Below, piece after piece: positions 31,409 to 42,620 of a stretch of 64,000 nt of DNA. The notes under the pieces are model-generated. The model searched no databases and was not told where the DNA came from. It saw only the letters and a program-made list of their open reading frames with translations. The DNA lies in assembly GCF_002234675.1 (NCBI RefSeq), contig NC_019867.2:1134001-1198000 (forward strand). The letters run 5' to 3'. The stretch's first letter is position 1. Each line of letters starts with the position of its first letter. The translations under genes were made by a program, and so were the position numbers. This stretch comes from Oryzias latipes (taxonomy: Eukaryota; Chordata; Actinopteri; Beloniformes; Adrianichthyidae).

Positions 31409-34400
31409 ATGCCGGCTCAGACGTCGCCCGGCCAAACAAGGTCTGCGTCAGGTGCTGGGGGACCAGAGCACTCTGATGGAAAGTGGGCTACTGGAACAAG
31501 ATGGAAATGGACTAGGTGCGAAAACAAGGTTCTGTTAGAATGCTACTACTCAAGTAATCCCAACCAGCGTGGTTACATGCAGAGAATGTGGAATGAATGG
31601 ATGCTTCGAAACTCACAATCAAGGCTAACTGCCAAACAACTGGTAGCCCAATGCTCGAACATCCACAAGCGGCAACTCCTATCACAACTAGAGATTGAAG
31701 CGATACAATACAATGGCAATACCCCGGGAGAGCCAGAACAACAGGTCAGAGAGCAGGCTATACTACACTCCCACCCTGAGATTGGGTACACAGCCCCAAC
31801 AACCACAGTTACGCTGAGCGAGGCAGCAACTGACCTGAAAGACAAGATCATGTCTAGAATGAACACTTGGCAACCTCGACACCAGCTACAACGGTTAAGT
31901 GATGTACCGCCTGAAAGTCTACTGGAAACTGTGAATGAAGCATTGAGGGCAATTCCTACCACAACCATCACAGAAACCAATGAACTGGTTTACATCCTTG
32001 AGATGCTTGGCTATAAGAGTAACCATGGGAGAAAACAATACCCACCATGGAAGCAACGGTTAGAGGCCAAAATCAAGGCAACTCGGAAGGATGTGAGTAA
32101 GCTGACAGAGGCTCAAAGAGGTACAATGAGAAAGCAAGTACCTAAGAGATACAGCCAGATGCCCATACCTGAAGCACTGGAAACTGCCAAACAAAGGCTC
32201 CTAGCCTTGAGCAGCCGCCTAAAGAGGTACACAAGAGACAATGAAGCCAGACGGATAAACAGGCTGTTCGCAACTCAACCTGCGAAAGTGTACGCTCAGA
32301 AGCAGGGTCAAAACAGCCGAACAGACCCACCAAGGCTAGAAACTGAACAGTACTGGAAAAGTATATGGGAGAAAGAGACAGCACATAACAGCAATGCCCA
32401 GTGGCTGGTCTCTCTGAGAGAAGAACATAGCAACCTCCCTGAACAGAATCCAGTAACCATCACAGTGGCAGACATCCAAGAAAGAGTCTCAGGTATGAAG
32501 AACTGGACAGCACCGGGCCCTGACATGATACATGCCTACTGGCTAAAGAAGCTCACAGCACTCCACGAGCGCCTGGCAGCACAAATGAACCAGCTGCTAA
32601 GAGATGGGACTCATCCCGAATGGCTAACAGAAGGGCGAACGATCCTGATCCAGAAGGATCCCTCAAAGGGTGCAGTCCCATCCAACTACCGGCCAATAAC
32701 CTGTCTCTCCACAACATGGAAGCTCATGTCAGGCATCATTGCAACCAAGATAAATAGGCACATGGATCAATTCATGAGTAACACACAGAAAGGCATTGGT
32801 AGAGACTCCAGAGGAGCCAAACACCAACTCCTGGTTGACAGAACAGTCGCTCAAGACTGCAAGTCACGACACACCAACCTGTGCACAGCCTGGATTGATT
32901 ACAAGAAAGCCTATGACTCAATGCCACACACGTGGATCACTGAATGCTTGGAGCTGTACAACATAAACAGGACTCTAAGAGCCTTCATAGGAAACTCAAT
33001 GAAGCTGTGGAAAACCACCCTTGAAGCCAATGGGAAGCCACTTGCACAAGTGTCCATCAAATGTGGGATATACCAAGGTGATGCTCTGTCCCCACTGCTG
33101 TTCTGCATAGGTCTGAACCCCCTCAGCCAAATAATCAACAAGACTGGCTATGGATACCGACTCAGAAATGGGGCCAACATCAGTCACCTCCTCTACATGG
33201 ATGACATCAAGCTATATGCTAAGAGCCAACGTGACATTGACTCCCTGATCCACACCACCAGGATCTACAGTACTGACATTGGGATGTCATTCGGGCTCGA
33301 GAAATGCAGCCGGATGGTGACAAAGACAGGCAAGGTGGTCCACACAGAAGGGGTCTCACTCCCAGAAGGAACAATAGCAGACATCGAGGACAGTTACAAG
33401 TACCTCGGAATTCCACAGGCAAATGGCAACCTGGAGCAGGCAACAAGGAAAGCTGCAACAGCTAAATACCTCCAACGGGTAAGGCAAGTCCTGAGAAGCC
33501 AGCTCAATGGCAAGAATAAGACCCGGGCAATAAACAGCTACGCACTGCCAGTTATCAGATACCCTGCAGGAATAATAAGATGGCCAAAGGAAGAGATACA
33601 GACCACGGATGTTAAGACACGAAAGCTCCTCACCATGCATGGAGGGTTCCATCCCAAATCCAGCACCCTGAGACTGTATGCTAGCCGCAAGGAAGGAGGC
33701 CGAGGACTAGTGAGCGTAGAAGCCACTATCCAGGATGAAACATCCAAGATGCATGAGTACATCAAGCTCAAGGCCCCAACTGACAGTGTGCTCAGTGAAT
33801 GTCTCAGGCAATGGAGAGCAGAGGATACAGTGCTGGAGGACAGATCCTCATGGGAGGACAAACCCCTGCATGGGATGTACCACCGGACCATAACTGAAGT
33901 GGCTGATATCAAGAAGTCCTACCAATGGCTAGAGAGGGCTGGCCTACAGGACAGCACTGAGGCACTCATCCTGGCAGCTCAGGAACAAGCCCTGAGCACC
34001 AGAGCCATAGAGGCTCAGATCTACCACACCAGACAAGACCCAAGGTGTAGGCTGTGCAAAGAGGCGCCTGAAACAATCCAGCACATAACTGCAGGGTGTA
34101 AGATGCTGGCAGGTAAAGCATACATGGAGCGCCACAATCAAGTGGCTGGAATAATATACAGGAACATGTGTGCAGAATATGGACTGGAAACCCCAAGGTC
34201 AAAATGGGAAACACCCCCGAAGGTGGTAGAGAATGAGAGGGCAAAAATCCTGTGGGACTTCCAGATCCAGACTGATAGGATGGTAATGGCGAACCAACCA
34301 GACATTGTAGTGGTGGATAAAGAACAGAGGAAAGCCGTTGTGGTGGATGTGGCAGTGCCAAGCGACGGGAACATCAGGAAGAAGGAACATGAGAAACTGG

Positions 34401-34621
34401 AGAAATACCAGGGACTCAGAGAAGAACTGGAGAAAGCATGGAAAATGAAGGTGACAGTGGTGCCTGTGGTAATTGGAGCACTCGGGGCAGTAACCCCCAA
34501 GCTGGAGGAATGGCTACAACAGATACCTGGAAAGACCTCAGACATCTCAATCCAGAAAAGCGCAGTGCTAGGAACAGCTAAGATACTGCGCAGAACCCTC
34601 AAGCTCCCAGGCCTCTGGTAG
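31409..34621 (+). CDS. LINE polyprotein: Myb-like domain, reverse transcriptase, restriction-like endonuclease
   Basis: A 1070-residue uninterrupted ORF from the first Met after the (TA)n tract. An upstream Met at 31247 lies in the inverted repeat and would add 54 probably spurious residues. Order of domains: an N-terminal Myb-like segment (RWKWTRCENKVLLECYY, residues ~30-100); a reverse transcriptase with motif A AWIDYKKAYDS, motif B GIYQGDALSPLLF and catalytic YMDD (residues 596-599); a CCHC-type knuckle (CRLCKEAP...HITAGC, from residue 880); and a C-terminal PD-(D/E)xK nuclease with PD at 964-965 and VVDVAVP (Asp 980). It nicks the target and primes reverse transcription there. The C-terminal nuclease and absence of an APE domain place it in the R2/R4 group, closest by memory to Rex6/Dong. 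No stop or frameshift, so insertion looks recent. Confidence 0.85.
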   Translation: MPAQTSPGQTRSASGAGGPEHSDGKWATGTRWKWTRCENKVLLECYYSSNPNQRGYMQRMWNEWMLRNSQSRLTAKQLVAQCSNIHKRQLLSQLEIEAIQYNGNTPGEPEQQVREQAILHSHPEIGYTAPTTTVTLSEAATDLKDKIMSRMNTWQPRHQLQRLSDVPPESLLETVNEALRAIPTTTITETNELVYILEMLGYKSNHGRKQYPPWKQRLEAKIKATRKDVSKLTEAQRGTMRKQVPKRYSQMPIPEALETAKQRLLALSSRLKRYTRDNEARRINRLFATQPAKVYAQKQGQNSRTDPPRLETEQYWKSIWEKETAHNSNAQWLVSLREEHSNLPEQNPVTITVADIQERVSGMKNWTAPGPDMIHAYWLKKLTALHERLAAQMNQLLRDGTHPEWLTEGRTILIQKDPSKGAVPSNYRPITCLSTTWKLMSGIIATKINRHMDQFMSNTQKGIGRDSRGAKHQLLVDRTVAQDCKSRHTNLCTAWIDYKKAYDSMPHTWITECLELYNINRTLRAFIGNSMKLWKTTLEANGKPLAQVSIKCGIYQGDALSPLLFCIGLNPLSQIINKTGYGYRLRNGANISHLLYMDDIKLYAKSQRDIDSLIHTTRIYSTDIGMSFGLEKCSRMVTKTGKVVHTEGVSLPEGTIADIEDSYKYLGIPQANGNLEQATRKAATAKYLQRVRQVLRSQLNGKNKTRAINSYALPVIRYPAGIIRWPKEEIQTTDVKTRKLLTMHGGFHPKSSTLRLYASRKEGGRGLVSVEATIQDETSKMHEYIKLKAPTDSVLSECLRQWRAEDTVLEDRSSWEDKPLHGMYHRTITEVADIKKSYQWLERAGLQDSTEALILAAQEQALSTRAIEAQIYHTRQDPRCRLCKEAPETIQHITAGCKMLAGKAYMERHNQVAGIIYRNMCAEYGLETPRSKWETPPKVVENERAKILWDFQIQTDRMVMANQPDIVVVDKEQRKAVVVDVAVPSDGNIRKKEHEKLEKYQGLREELEKAWKMKVTVVPVVIGALGAVTPKLEEWLQQIPGKTSDISIQKSAVLGTAKILRRTLKLPGLW

Positions 34622-34672
34622 AGGACCCGAGCTTGAGTGAGAAACCACCCACGAAAGGGTGAAAGGGGCAAG
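34537..34672 (+). repeat. LINE 3' end, right arm of the inverted repeat
   Basis: Last 28 codons and start of the 3' UTR of the R4-type LINE, matching 31246-31381 in reverse. A run of 12 T residues and (TA)n sequence follow. Confidence 0.9.
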
Positions 34673-34701
34673 TTTTTTTTTTTTATATATACATATATAT
34701 A

Positions 34702-35424
34702 AAAACTGAGGTCATTATACTTGGTCCTAAAAACCTCAGAGATACTCTGTCTGCTCAGATAGTCTCCCTGGATGGTGTAAGTATAGCCCCCAATTCCACA
34801 GTTAGAAACCTTGGGGTTTTACTTTACCAGGATTTATCATTTAAGGCTCACATATCTCAGGCGTGTAGAACTGCCTTTTTTCACCTGCGGAATATTGCTA
34901 AGATCAGAAATCTACTTTCTAAGAGTGATGCTGAAAAACTCATCCATGCATTTGTTACGTCGAGGCTGGATTACTGTAACTCCTTGTTAGCAGCGTGTCC
35001 TAAGAGTTCCTTAAGAAGTCTCCAGCTTGTTCAGAACGCAGCAGCTAGATTGTTAGCAGGAACTAGCAGAAGAGATCACATCACTCCTGTGTTAGTTTCA
35101 CTTCACTGGATCCCAGTTGATTCTAGAATCAAGTTCAAGATCCTCCTGTTAACCTATAAGGCCTTACATGGAATGGCCCCGTCCTATATTAAGGACCTCA
35201 TAGTCCCTTACCATCCAATCAGAACACTTCGCTCGCAAAATGCAGGACTGCTTGTGGTTCCTAGAATTAGTAAAAGTACGGTTGGAGGTAGAGCGTCCAG
35301 CCACCAAGCCCCTGTTTTATGGAATAAACTCCCAGCTCATATAAGAGAGGCCGACTCAGTTTCTACATTCAAAGCTAGACTGAAAACATTCCTCTGTGGA
35401 CAGGCTTATTGTCAGACTAGTTAG
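34702..35424 (+). pseudogene. L2 reverse transcriptase C-terminal fragment
   Basis: An open frame of 240 residues with no start of its own. It contains the post-catalytic part of the reverse transcriptase: RNLGVLLYQDLSFKAHI, the thumb-region SRLDYCNSLLAACPKSSLRS, LQLVQNAAARLLAGTSRRDH and LWNKLPAHIREADSVSTFK. The catalytic YxDD region is upstream of the truncation and absent, so the fragment cannot be active. The frame itself is unbroken. Confidence 0.75.
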
Positions 35425-36205
35425 TATTCAGAGATTATTTAACTTAATGTTAATGTGTTTAAATTAAACTTAATAATAACTATTTCTTTTAAAAGGCTGC
35501 TAGAAGTTGAAGCTGGGGTAACTATGGTGCTCTGGGGTTCTGTCCTCTTTTCTCTTCTACTTCTACCCTTCCTCTCCTCTATTCTTGATCATTATTCATC
35601 ATTTAGTTCTCCATGCCTCTGTTTGGTGCAGTGATTCATGTATTGTATCTCTTTCCCTCTTTCCCCTCCTGGGGAGTGGGAGTGCTTCCAGACCCCAGTT
35701 GGCTCATCCGTGCTCCAGTTCCTGACCGTTTACCTCGCCTTTGCTCCTGCTCCTACACCTGGCTGTGGTTCCTGTCTCCGGCTCGACTCGCACCGTTGAC
35801 TGTCCCCCCAACTCCATCTGGATGAAGCTCGTCTGCTGGACTTTTATATATGTAGTTGTAGATTTAGATAAGTTAATTCTTCTCTAAGAGTTCTGGTAAA
35901 TGGCCTGTCCGTCCTGGGGGAGGATCCCTCCTTCATGTGGACACCCCTGAGGTTTCTTCGTTTTTTCCGGAATCCAGTATTTTAGGAGTTTTTCCTCACC
36001 GCGAAAGGGGGGTCTAAGGGCAGGGATGCCAGTATAGCTTAGTCAGTTTTTTAGTTCATTTTAGTATTTTCCTATTGACCTCTATGTATTCATGATCCTT
36101 TTGAGTTTATGTTTCACTTTTTCAAATACAGATATGAAGCCCATTGAGACGACTGTTGTTATGAATTTGGGTTAAACAAATAAAATAGAATTAAATTGAA
36201 TTGAA
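34702..36205 (+). mobile_element. 5'-truncated L2-type LINE
   Basis: Directly after the R4 LINE tail. The coding part (34702-35424) is the C-terminal end of a reverse transcriptase. It is followed by an untranslated region with GGAGGATCCCTCC, CTGAGGTTTCTTC and GTTTTTCCTCACC words, typical of fish L2 3' tails, then AAATAAAATAGAATT and a TTGAAT short repeat at the end. The 5' two-thirds of the element is missing, as usual for target-primed LINE copies. Confidence 0.75.
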
Positions 36206-36625
36206 TATATATATAAAAAATTAAAATATATATAAAATTAATCCAACTTAAATGAATTACTTCTATTGGTAACAAGTGATTGAGTAAAATGTATTCAACC
36301 TAATTTCTTACATCTATCCAACTAAATATTTTTTTTACAACTCAATTTTACATATTTATCTAACTAAATGTCATATTACTCCAATTCAATTAAATGTTCT
36401 TCCATCTTAATTTATTGTACTTCATGAACTCTCATATTTCTAAGTTTGAGCCTGCAGATATACTCATTTTTATAACAATGAAATGAATGAAACAAAATGG
36501 ATTTGCACAGTGTGATGTCATAATTTATCATTCTTGAGACTTACATTTCACCCTCTTGCAGCAGCGGTGCTATATATCCTCATCATCCTCTCCCTCCCTC
36601 TCACTGATGGTGCAGAAAGAATTAA

Positions 36626-36833
36626 CCCTTGGTCTATCCTAGGCACGTTACCATTGGGAGTTGGGTCATCTAGACCCACTAGACAGTGCTCTGAACCTTT
36701 CTTCTTCAATGATTTGTGATCTTCACTGGTGTCCATGGATTACATGAAATCTTTCCACCTTTATCCACCTTTGTCATGGTAGGGAGAACACCTCAATGGA
36801 AGGGGGGGGGGGTCATCTAAGATAGCACAAGGG
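36626..36833 (-). mobile_element. piggyBac-like MITE, copy 3
   Basis: An opposite-strand copy of the elements at 1231 and 20803. It starts CCCTTGGTCTATCCTAGG and ends GATAGCACAAGGG, with TTAA on the left and TTAC on the right. A poly-G run interrupts the right half. Confidence 0.75.
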
Positions 36834-37499
36834 TTACACATAACAGGACAAATAACTCGGCAAAACAAGTAAAACAGCTAAACAACAAAACACATTTGGT
36901 CAAAAACCCACACTTAAACCCAAATCCGTCCAGACAGGCAAAGGGAATGATATCCCACAATTTTTTGCGCTGCCGATCTAACAGCAGCACCAAAGTTACA
37001 CCTACTTAATTGAATTAATTTGAATGAAAGTTAAATAATTGTCTGAAAACTACGTGTTATTTTTAAGCTGACTGAACTAAAAAAAATGATTTATCTTAAC
37101 TGAAGCAAATAATGAAGTTAGATCAAAGTAAAATGTTTCTCTTTCCAACATCCATATGTGGTCTTATCACCCTCTCATGGTGGAAAAAGTATTATCTGAG
37201 CTTCTTCATCCACTAAATCATCTTCAAATGGACACGCCATGCTGCTTCACCTCTCTGAAAACAAACTATCCTTCAATTAAACCTGCTCCGGACCAGGTTA
37301 TGTTCAGAGCATGAGTTGCTATGGCAACTTGACATACCCTGAAACATACTTCTGTTTTGGAACAGAAAGATGAGGTTATCAACTTCCTGGTAACTAGTAT
37401 AACCTGCTTTCTGGAATATCCCTCAGATGTGGAGTCAGAAAGGTTCCCGGATTCTCCACTAGATGGCAGCAGATCACTGACATCAATCCGGCCGCTGAC

Positions 37500-37800
37500 A
37501 CGGATCCAGGCCCAAGTTGGATCAGAACTGGATTATAAAAAACTGTAAAACTATCAAATGAATGAATTGTGTGGGGGTGGGATTATATAAACCCGCTTCT
37601 TCCCGCTCCTTTTCAAGCAATAAATTAAGCTCTACTTATACTTTAGTTAGTGATCACTGTATTTAATTAAGCAAATGTTCTGTCTTTTTAATCTATGCAT
37701 TTCAACATTTCTGTAATGAGTTTGATAAGTATGTGTACCCCACATTCTTTTTTGCTTTGACTACAGCGTGTGAAATCAATCAATAAATCAAACCAGAGTT
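37500..37800 (+). repeat. Interspersed repeat family B, copy 2
   Basis: Aligns with 19735-20030 through AAACTATCAAATGAATGAA, CTTCTTCCCGCTCCTTTTCA and TTAATCTATGCATTTCA, and ends in CAATCAATAAATCAAA. Likely the 3' end of a non-LTR retrotransposon. Confidence 0.55.
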
Positions 37801-39048
37801 TGTTTGTCGGTTTGATGAAACAAACAACAAAACAAAGAAAAGGCGGCAAAATATCTGAAGGTGTTGAAGGAATTTTAAACTGAACATTCATCAAGAAAGT
37901 CGCAGTAAACAGGAGTTCATGTGTCTATGTGTCTATGTAGTCTTGTTCCACTGACCCCCAGTGAATTGTGGGTAATCTCTGCATTCCTACTGCAAACATT
38001 TGCATCCGTTTCCTGTCCAACATGTGTTGTTGAGTTTAAACATCATTTATTTTTGTAGTATTTTGTTGTTGGCTAATACTGTTCATGGATCTTTTCTCAA
38101 ACTGAACCAGAACTTGAGATTTGAACCGAGATTCATCTGTTAATGTCAGCTGTGTGTCCGCGGAGGACGGGGGGGGGGGGTTCGATACGGACTCTGGGAT
38201 GGGGGGGGGGGACATCTGATTCTCACAGAAAGACAGAGATTGACCCCATATAGTCAGAACCCTCCAGCACCCCCACCTGTGCGCCTCTGAGGCTCTGCTT
38301 GGGATTTTGGATCCTTTCAAACACCTGGGGGCTCACCTGACCAGGAAACGCCCCCACCTCCGTCCGCTGAGGGTCATGGGGTTTCCAGGATGGTTCTGTT
38401 GGGCCTCGGCGGTTCTGTTAGCTGTGCGGGTCAGGCGGCAGGACGGACAGAAACCGGAAGAGACTCGGCCCTAACAGACCCGGTTCTGTCCTGAGCAGCA
38501 CACTGGACCGCATGGAGGAGATGATTGACGGGAGGATGAACCTGACCTTCATCATGAGGTGGTCAGAGCTCCCGCCTCACTAAGAACTCCTCCGCGCATG
38601 CGCGGGTTGTCTGTAGGAACTCCGGCTTCCTTCAGTCCAACATCACGCTAAGGTTCGCTGGTGTCTCCTACTGCCCCCATGGGTGCGCGTGAGGCGGGAC
38701 AACCCCCCCCCCAAAAAAGAAAAGGGATAAGCGGTCGAAGACATGAAGGCTTCCTTTCATTTTCTTTTAGCAAACCCTTTGATTATTGATTATTTGTGTT
38801 TTTAATTCCACATTTTGTTTTGTGTTTATTTATGTGCAGCTGCTGTAAACAATCTAAATTACGCTCGTGGGATAAACAAATGATCTCATCTATAAATAAA
38901 TCATAAATGTACAGAATCAACATCACATGTTAATTTAAAAAAAAGAGAAAAATCCGATATGACTTTTTCTCACCTTGTTTTATAGAATTTAATAGTTGAC
39001 CAGAAAACGCAGATTTTTATTAACTTTTTTCAATCAGCGATTTAAAAC

Positions 39049-39086
39049 TATAATAATAATAAAATAATAATTATTATTATTATTCA
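39049..39086. repeat. (AAT)n/(ATT)n palindromic microsatellite
   Basis: An AATAATAATAAAATAATAA run meets TTATTATTATTATT, so the two halves can form a hairpin. It lies 3' of dmrt3. Confidence 0.7.
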
Positions 39087-39332
39087 TCACAATTCGTTTT
39101 TATTTTTTTATGGTTCTGCAAATCAAACTTCCTGATTTTCTTTTTGTTTCTCATCGGTTAAAGACCATAAAATAATAAAGTGACTTGAATTTAAATCCTG
39201 ATTTCTTTTTCTAACCTTCGATGAGATTTCCTGAATTTCTCAAAAATGGAAAACCGGATTTTCCATCATTTTCCGGGATGTCTGTGATGCGCAGTCAAGA
39301 CAGAGGCGCGCGCGTTCGGACAAACACTCGGG

Positions 39333-39338
39333 TTTATT
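39333..39338 (-). terminator. dmrt3: Candidate dmrt3 polyadenylation signal
   Basis: AATAAA on the minus strand (TTTATT as written), 113 bp beyond the dmrt3 stop codon and the first canonical signal downstream. Confidence 0.6.
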
Positions 39339-39450
39339 TAGCACATGAACATGCAGGTGATCCGAACCGAAGCCGAACCGGAACCGTCACAGCAGCGGCT
39401 CGGTTCTCACTGTTCCAACGGGACGAAGTTTTGCGCGCAGGCGCAGTTCT

Positions 39451-40894
39451 TCACGCGGAGTCGGAGCGCTCCTCGTACTCCTCCTCTGGGGAGAACAGGC
39501 CGGCTTTGGGCAGGGAGCAGCCCTCCTCCGGGCCGCCGATGCGGGGCTCCTCCGCGGGTCTGGGCGGGAGCAGCGGGGAGCCGCGGAACACCGGGGCTGC
39601 AGGGCCGAACGGGGCCCCGTAGTGCGCGGCGGGGCGCAGCTGGTACTGCTGCTGCAGGGCCACGGGGCCCCACAGGGCCACGTCGCTGTGCACGAACGGG
39701 CTCTGGCCGCGCGTGAGCGAGCTGCGCAGCATCAGCGGGTAGCGCGTGGGCTGCGGGAACGAGGAGTGCTGCAGCGGGAGCGCGCCGGAACCGGACTCGG
39801 AAGTGAAGCGGAGGGAGTCCGGGACCCGGAACGCGGAGCCCACTGACCATTTGGCGGGGGAAGGGTGGTACGAGCCCAGCGCGTGCTCGAACAGGTGTCC
39901 GTTCGACGGCAGCACCAGCGCGTCTGCGTGCGTGTCTGCGTGCGTGTGTGCGCCCCCGTCAGAGCTCCGGCTGGACAGCAGGACCTCGATGGCCCCTACC
40001 AGGTCCCCCCCGCAGCCCCGCAGGATCAGCTCCAGAACCGGCGGCTTGTGGGCGGGAAAGATCTTCTTCAGGACCTCCAGGGGGGGGCGGTTCGCGCGGA
40101 GGCTGAAGGGCAGACTGATGGAGCCCCCCAGGCCCTCGATCAGTACGCTCGGTTCCGGGCTGGGGGGGCGCTTCTGCGGGCTGCCGGCTTTGGCCTCCTT
40201 CTCGCCGGTCCTGGGGAGGCTGCAGCGGCCGTCCTCCGGGAGCGAGGGGGGGTCTGACGGCTCCGGTGTGTAGCAGGAGTTCGGTTTGGAGCCTTCGGGG
40301 GAGCTGGCGGGGTCCTGCTCCTTCTCACTGCACGAGCTGCCCCCGGTCTCCGCTCCTGACAGCTCCTCCGTGCCGTCCTCTGCCGGGTCTGCATGGGGGG
40401 AGAACCGGTATCAGACACCAGAACTCAGAACCACTGATCCAGAACCGCATGCAGACATCATCTTCTTCAAACGGCAAATAAATCTGCAGAAATATTTTAT
40501 TTTCTTCAATACAGATTTTAAAGAGAAAAAGATTTTTTAAAGGTTCCTGCAGAGAAATTTAGTTTTTCTTTTATGCAGAAAAGAAAAAGAAAATAAAGTT
40601 TTTTTCTCAATTTTGTATCCAGATGATTAAATATATATATACTAATTTTAAATATTGCTGATGCACGTTAAAAAAAACAAATAAAGCAAAATATCAGGTT
40701 TTCGTTTGAACATTAGAATTTAAGAAACAGGAATATACGAGGAAAAAAAAGAATGAAAGTCTTTTTTAAGCCTCAAACTCCATTCATTTTTGTCCCTTTC
40801 TGGGGTCACGGGGCTGCTGGAGCCTATCCCGGCCCTTCGTGGGTAAAGGCATGGGACACCCTGGACAGGTCGCCAGTCTGTCGCTGGGCCACGG

Positions 40895-40962
<68 letters not shown>

Positions 40963-42083
40963 CGGGGCAATGCAGAGTAACCAATGGACCTATGAAGCAT
41001 GTTGAGAACACACATGCACGGGGAGAACATGCAAACTCCACACAGAAAGGTCCCCCCACCGTTCAGGTCCCCCAGCCGGGACTTGAACCAGGGGCCTTCT
41101 GGCTGTGAGGCAAGAGGCTAACCACTGCCACCCTGAGCCTCAAACTCTGGTTTTTAATTTAAAGTATTGAAAATACTTTCTCAAAAACATTTGGGTATTA
41201 AAGTCTAATCGTGTTAATAAAAGTTATCTTAAATAATAAAGTCAGTTTATTTTGTTCAAATGGATCTTAAAGCACAAATTGCGTTAATTACTTATTGTTT
41301 GTGCCAGTTAAAAAAATTAAAAATCTTCAAATATGAAAATTCACGCGCTGCAGTTTTTCTGAAAAAACCCTGAAATTAAAGAAGTTTATCTTTTAATTTG
41401 TCTTCAAATCTATATAGTTTTGGTCAATAAATGAAGTTTTCCATGAAACACGTCACTAAAATGTTCTATTATCCAGTTGGGTTCCACTTTAAGTGACGTT
41501 TTAGAGCCAAGGCAACGTTTTGGGGCCCCATTTGGTCTCATTTAACCTGAGTTAAAATAACCCGGGAAAAAAGTCGGTCCCTATGAACTTGGGTTATTTT
41601 TAACTGTAGAGTTTATTTTTTTATTCAGATGATTTTATGATTGACGCGGACAAACAAACAGGTGAGTTTTTCTCAAAGAAGCAGAGCCTCACCTGAGCAC
41701 GCCTGCGCTCCCGCGCGCGGCTCCGCGCCGCTCCACCGGAGCTCCTCGGTCCTCGGCGGCGCCCCGGGGCTCTCCTCCGCGGCCGCGCTCAGGCCGATGG
41801 CGGGCAGGGCCCTGAGGGCCTCCGGGATGAGGCTCTCCAGACTCTCGTTGGCCTGCTGGCGCCGCAGCGCCACCTGCGCCGCCATCACGCGCTGCCGCTC
41901 GATGATCAGGATGCACTTCTCGCACGTGCAGTCTTTGAAGCGGCAGTACCGTTTGTGTCCCTTCAGCCACGAGAGCACGCCGTGGTTCCGGCACCGCGCG
42001 CACTTGGGGGTCCGCTGCAGCGGGGCGCGCGGCTGCGACACCGGGGCCCCCATGTAGAGGTACGGAGAGCCGTAGCCGTTCAT
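39451..42083 (-). CDS. dmrt3: DM-domain transcription factor Dmrt3, two coding exons
   Basis: A nuclear transcription factor that specifies commissural spinal interneurons and is also expressed in gonads. Minus-strand exons 41693-42083 and 39451-40388, joined by a GT-AG intron of 1304 bp in phase 1, give 442 residues. The start [18 protein letters not shown] is the typical Dmrt3 N terminus. The DM domain covers about residues 25-72 ([20 protein letters not shown] onward, with CTCEKC), followed by [24 protein letters not shown] domain lies at about 232-271 ([20 protein letters not shown], then [19 protein letters not shown]). The C terminus ends [11 protein letters not shown]. Length and domain order match the family; no lesion was seen. 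The intron carries a (CA)n-bearing repeat. Confidence 0.95.
40790..41140 (+). repeat. Common teleost interspersed repeat with (CA)n, in the dmrt3 intron
   Basis: This contains CTGGGGTCACGGGGCTGCTG, ACACCCTGGACAGGTCGCCA, GGGGAGAACATGCAAACTCC and a GAACCAGGGGCC... TGTGAGGCAAGAGGCTAACC tail, a very common fish repeat whose class I do not assign. A pure (CA)n tract occupies 40896-40960. Confidence 0.75.
40896..40960 (+). repeat. (CA)n microsatellite, 65 bp
   Basis: Uninterrupted CA dinucleotide run inside the intronic repeat of dmrt3, expected to be polymorphic. Confidence 0.95.
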
Positions 42084-42620
42084 GGCGGGGCGCAGAGTTG
42101 GAGGCGCGCGGCGCGGTGGAGGTGTTAATCTGCGCGGGGGGAGTGTCCGCCTGTCCCGCGTTTCACGGCGCAGATAAGCATCACGCAGACACGCTCCTGT
42201 GGGCGCGAGTAACCAACTGCTGTCACGCGCGTCAGAAAACACTAGAGACGAAACGCGCGCAAAGGTCCCCCGTGGTCACGTGACGCTCATATTCAAGGGG
42301 TGGTTGGGGGTGGGGTGTAATAGTGGGCGATGAAACATAACCCGGGACGAGGTGGGTTATTTCTGACCGTAAAAACGGTTTATCCAAGCAAATAATAGAC
42401 CCACGGAGGAAAAGCGAGCGCGCGCTACCCGGAGAGTCCGTCTGCGGGGCGATTAAGCTTTTAATTGGGGGGGGGGGGGGGGTGTTCAAGGTGAGCACCG
42501 GCTCTGCAGTCTGAACCCGTCCGACACCGATGTGGGAGTGAAAGTCTGAGCGGCCCATAAACTTATCCATCAGCGCAGCCGCACGCGCATTGGCGCGCGA
42601 GCGCATCGCCAAAGCAACTT
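42084..42620 (-). promoter_or_regulatory. dmrt3: dmrt3 promoter and 5' leader region
   Basis: CpG-dense sequence upstream of the dmrt3 start. It has repeated GCGCG words, an E-box GTCACGTGAC at about 42277, and a G16 run at 42467-42482. No TATA box was placed; a CpG-island promoter is inferred. A short upstream leader with GCAGATAAGC (GATA-like) lies near 42171. Confidence 0.45.

Larger units (their letters stand above)
31228..34690 (+). mobile_element. R4/Rex6-type LINE with an inverted copy of its own 3' end
   Basis: A near full-length non-LTR retrotransposon with a single long ORF, ending in a T-rich and TATATA tail. The 136 bp at 31246-31381 are the reverse complement of 34537-34672 with a single mismatch, and the match continues less exactly into A/T runs on both sides. 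The right copy contains the last codons of the ORF plus the 3' UTR. The left copy is therefore a short inverted 3' fragment placed upstream, joined through a (TA)n tract at 31381-31402. It was either a second, 5'-truncated insertion into the same TA tract or formed by rearrangement. Confidence 0.8.

Noticed and set aside
34138..34671. 177-codon minus-strand frame
   Set aside because: Antisense of the LINE C-terminal coding region; same artefact as the left inverted arm.
39221..40273. Plus-strand frames opposite dmrt3 exon 2 (up to 175 codons)
   Set aside because: Antisense shadows of a GC-rich coding exon.
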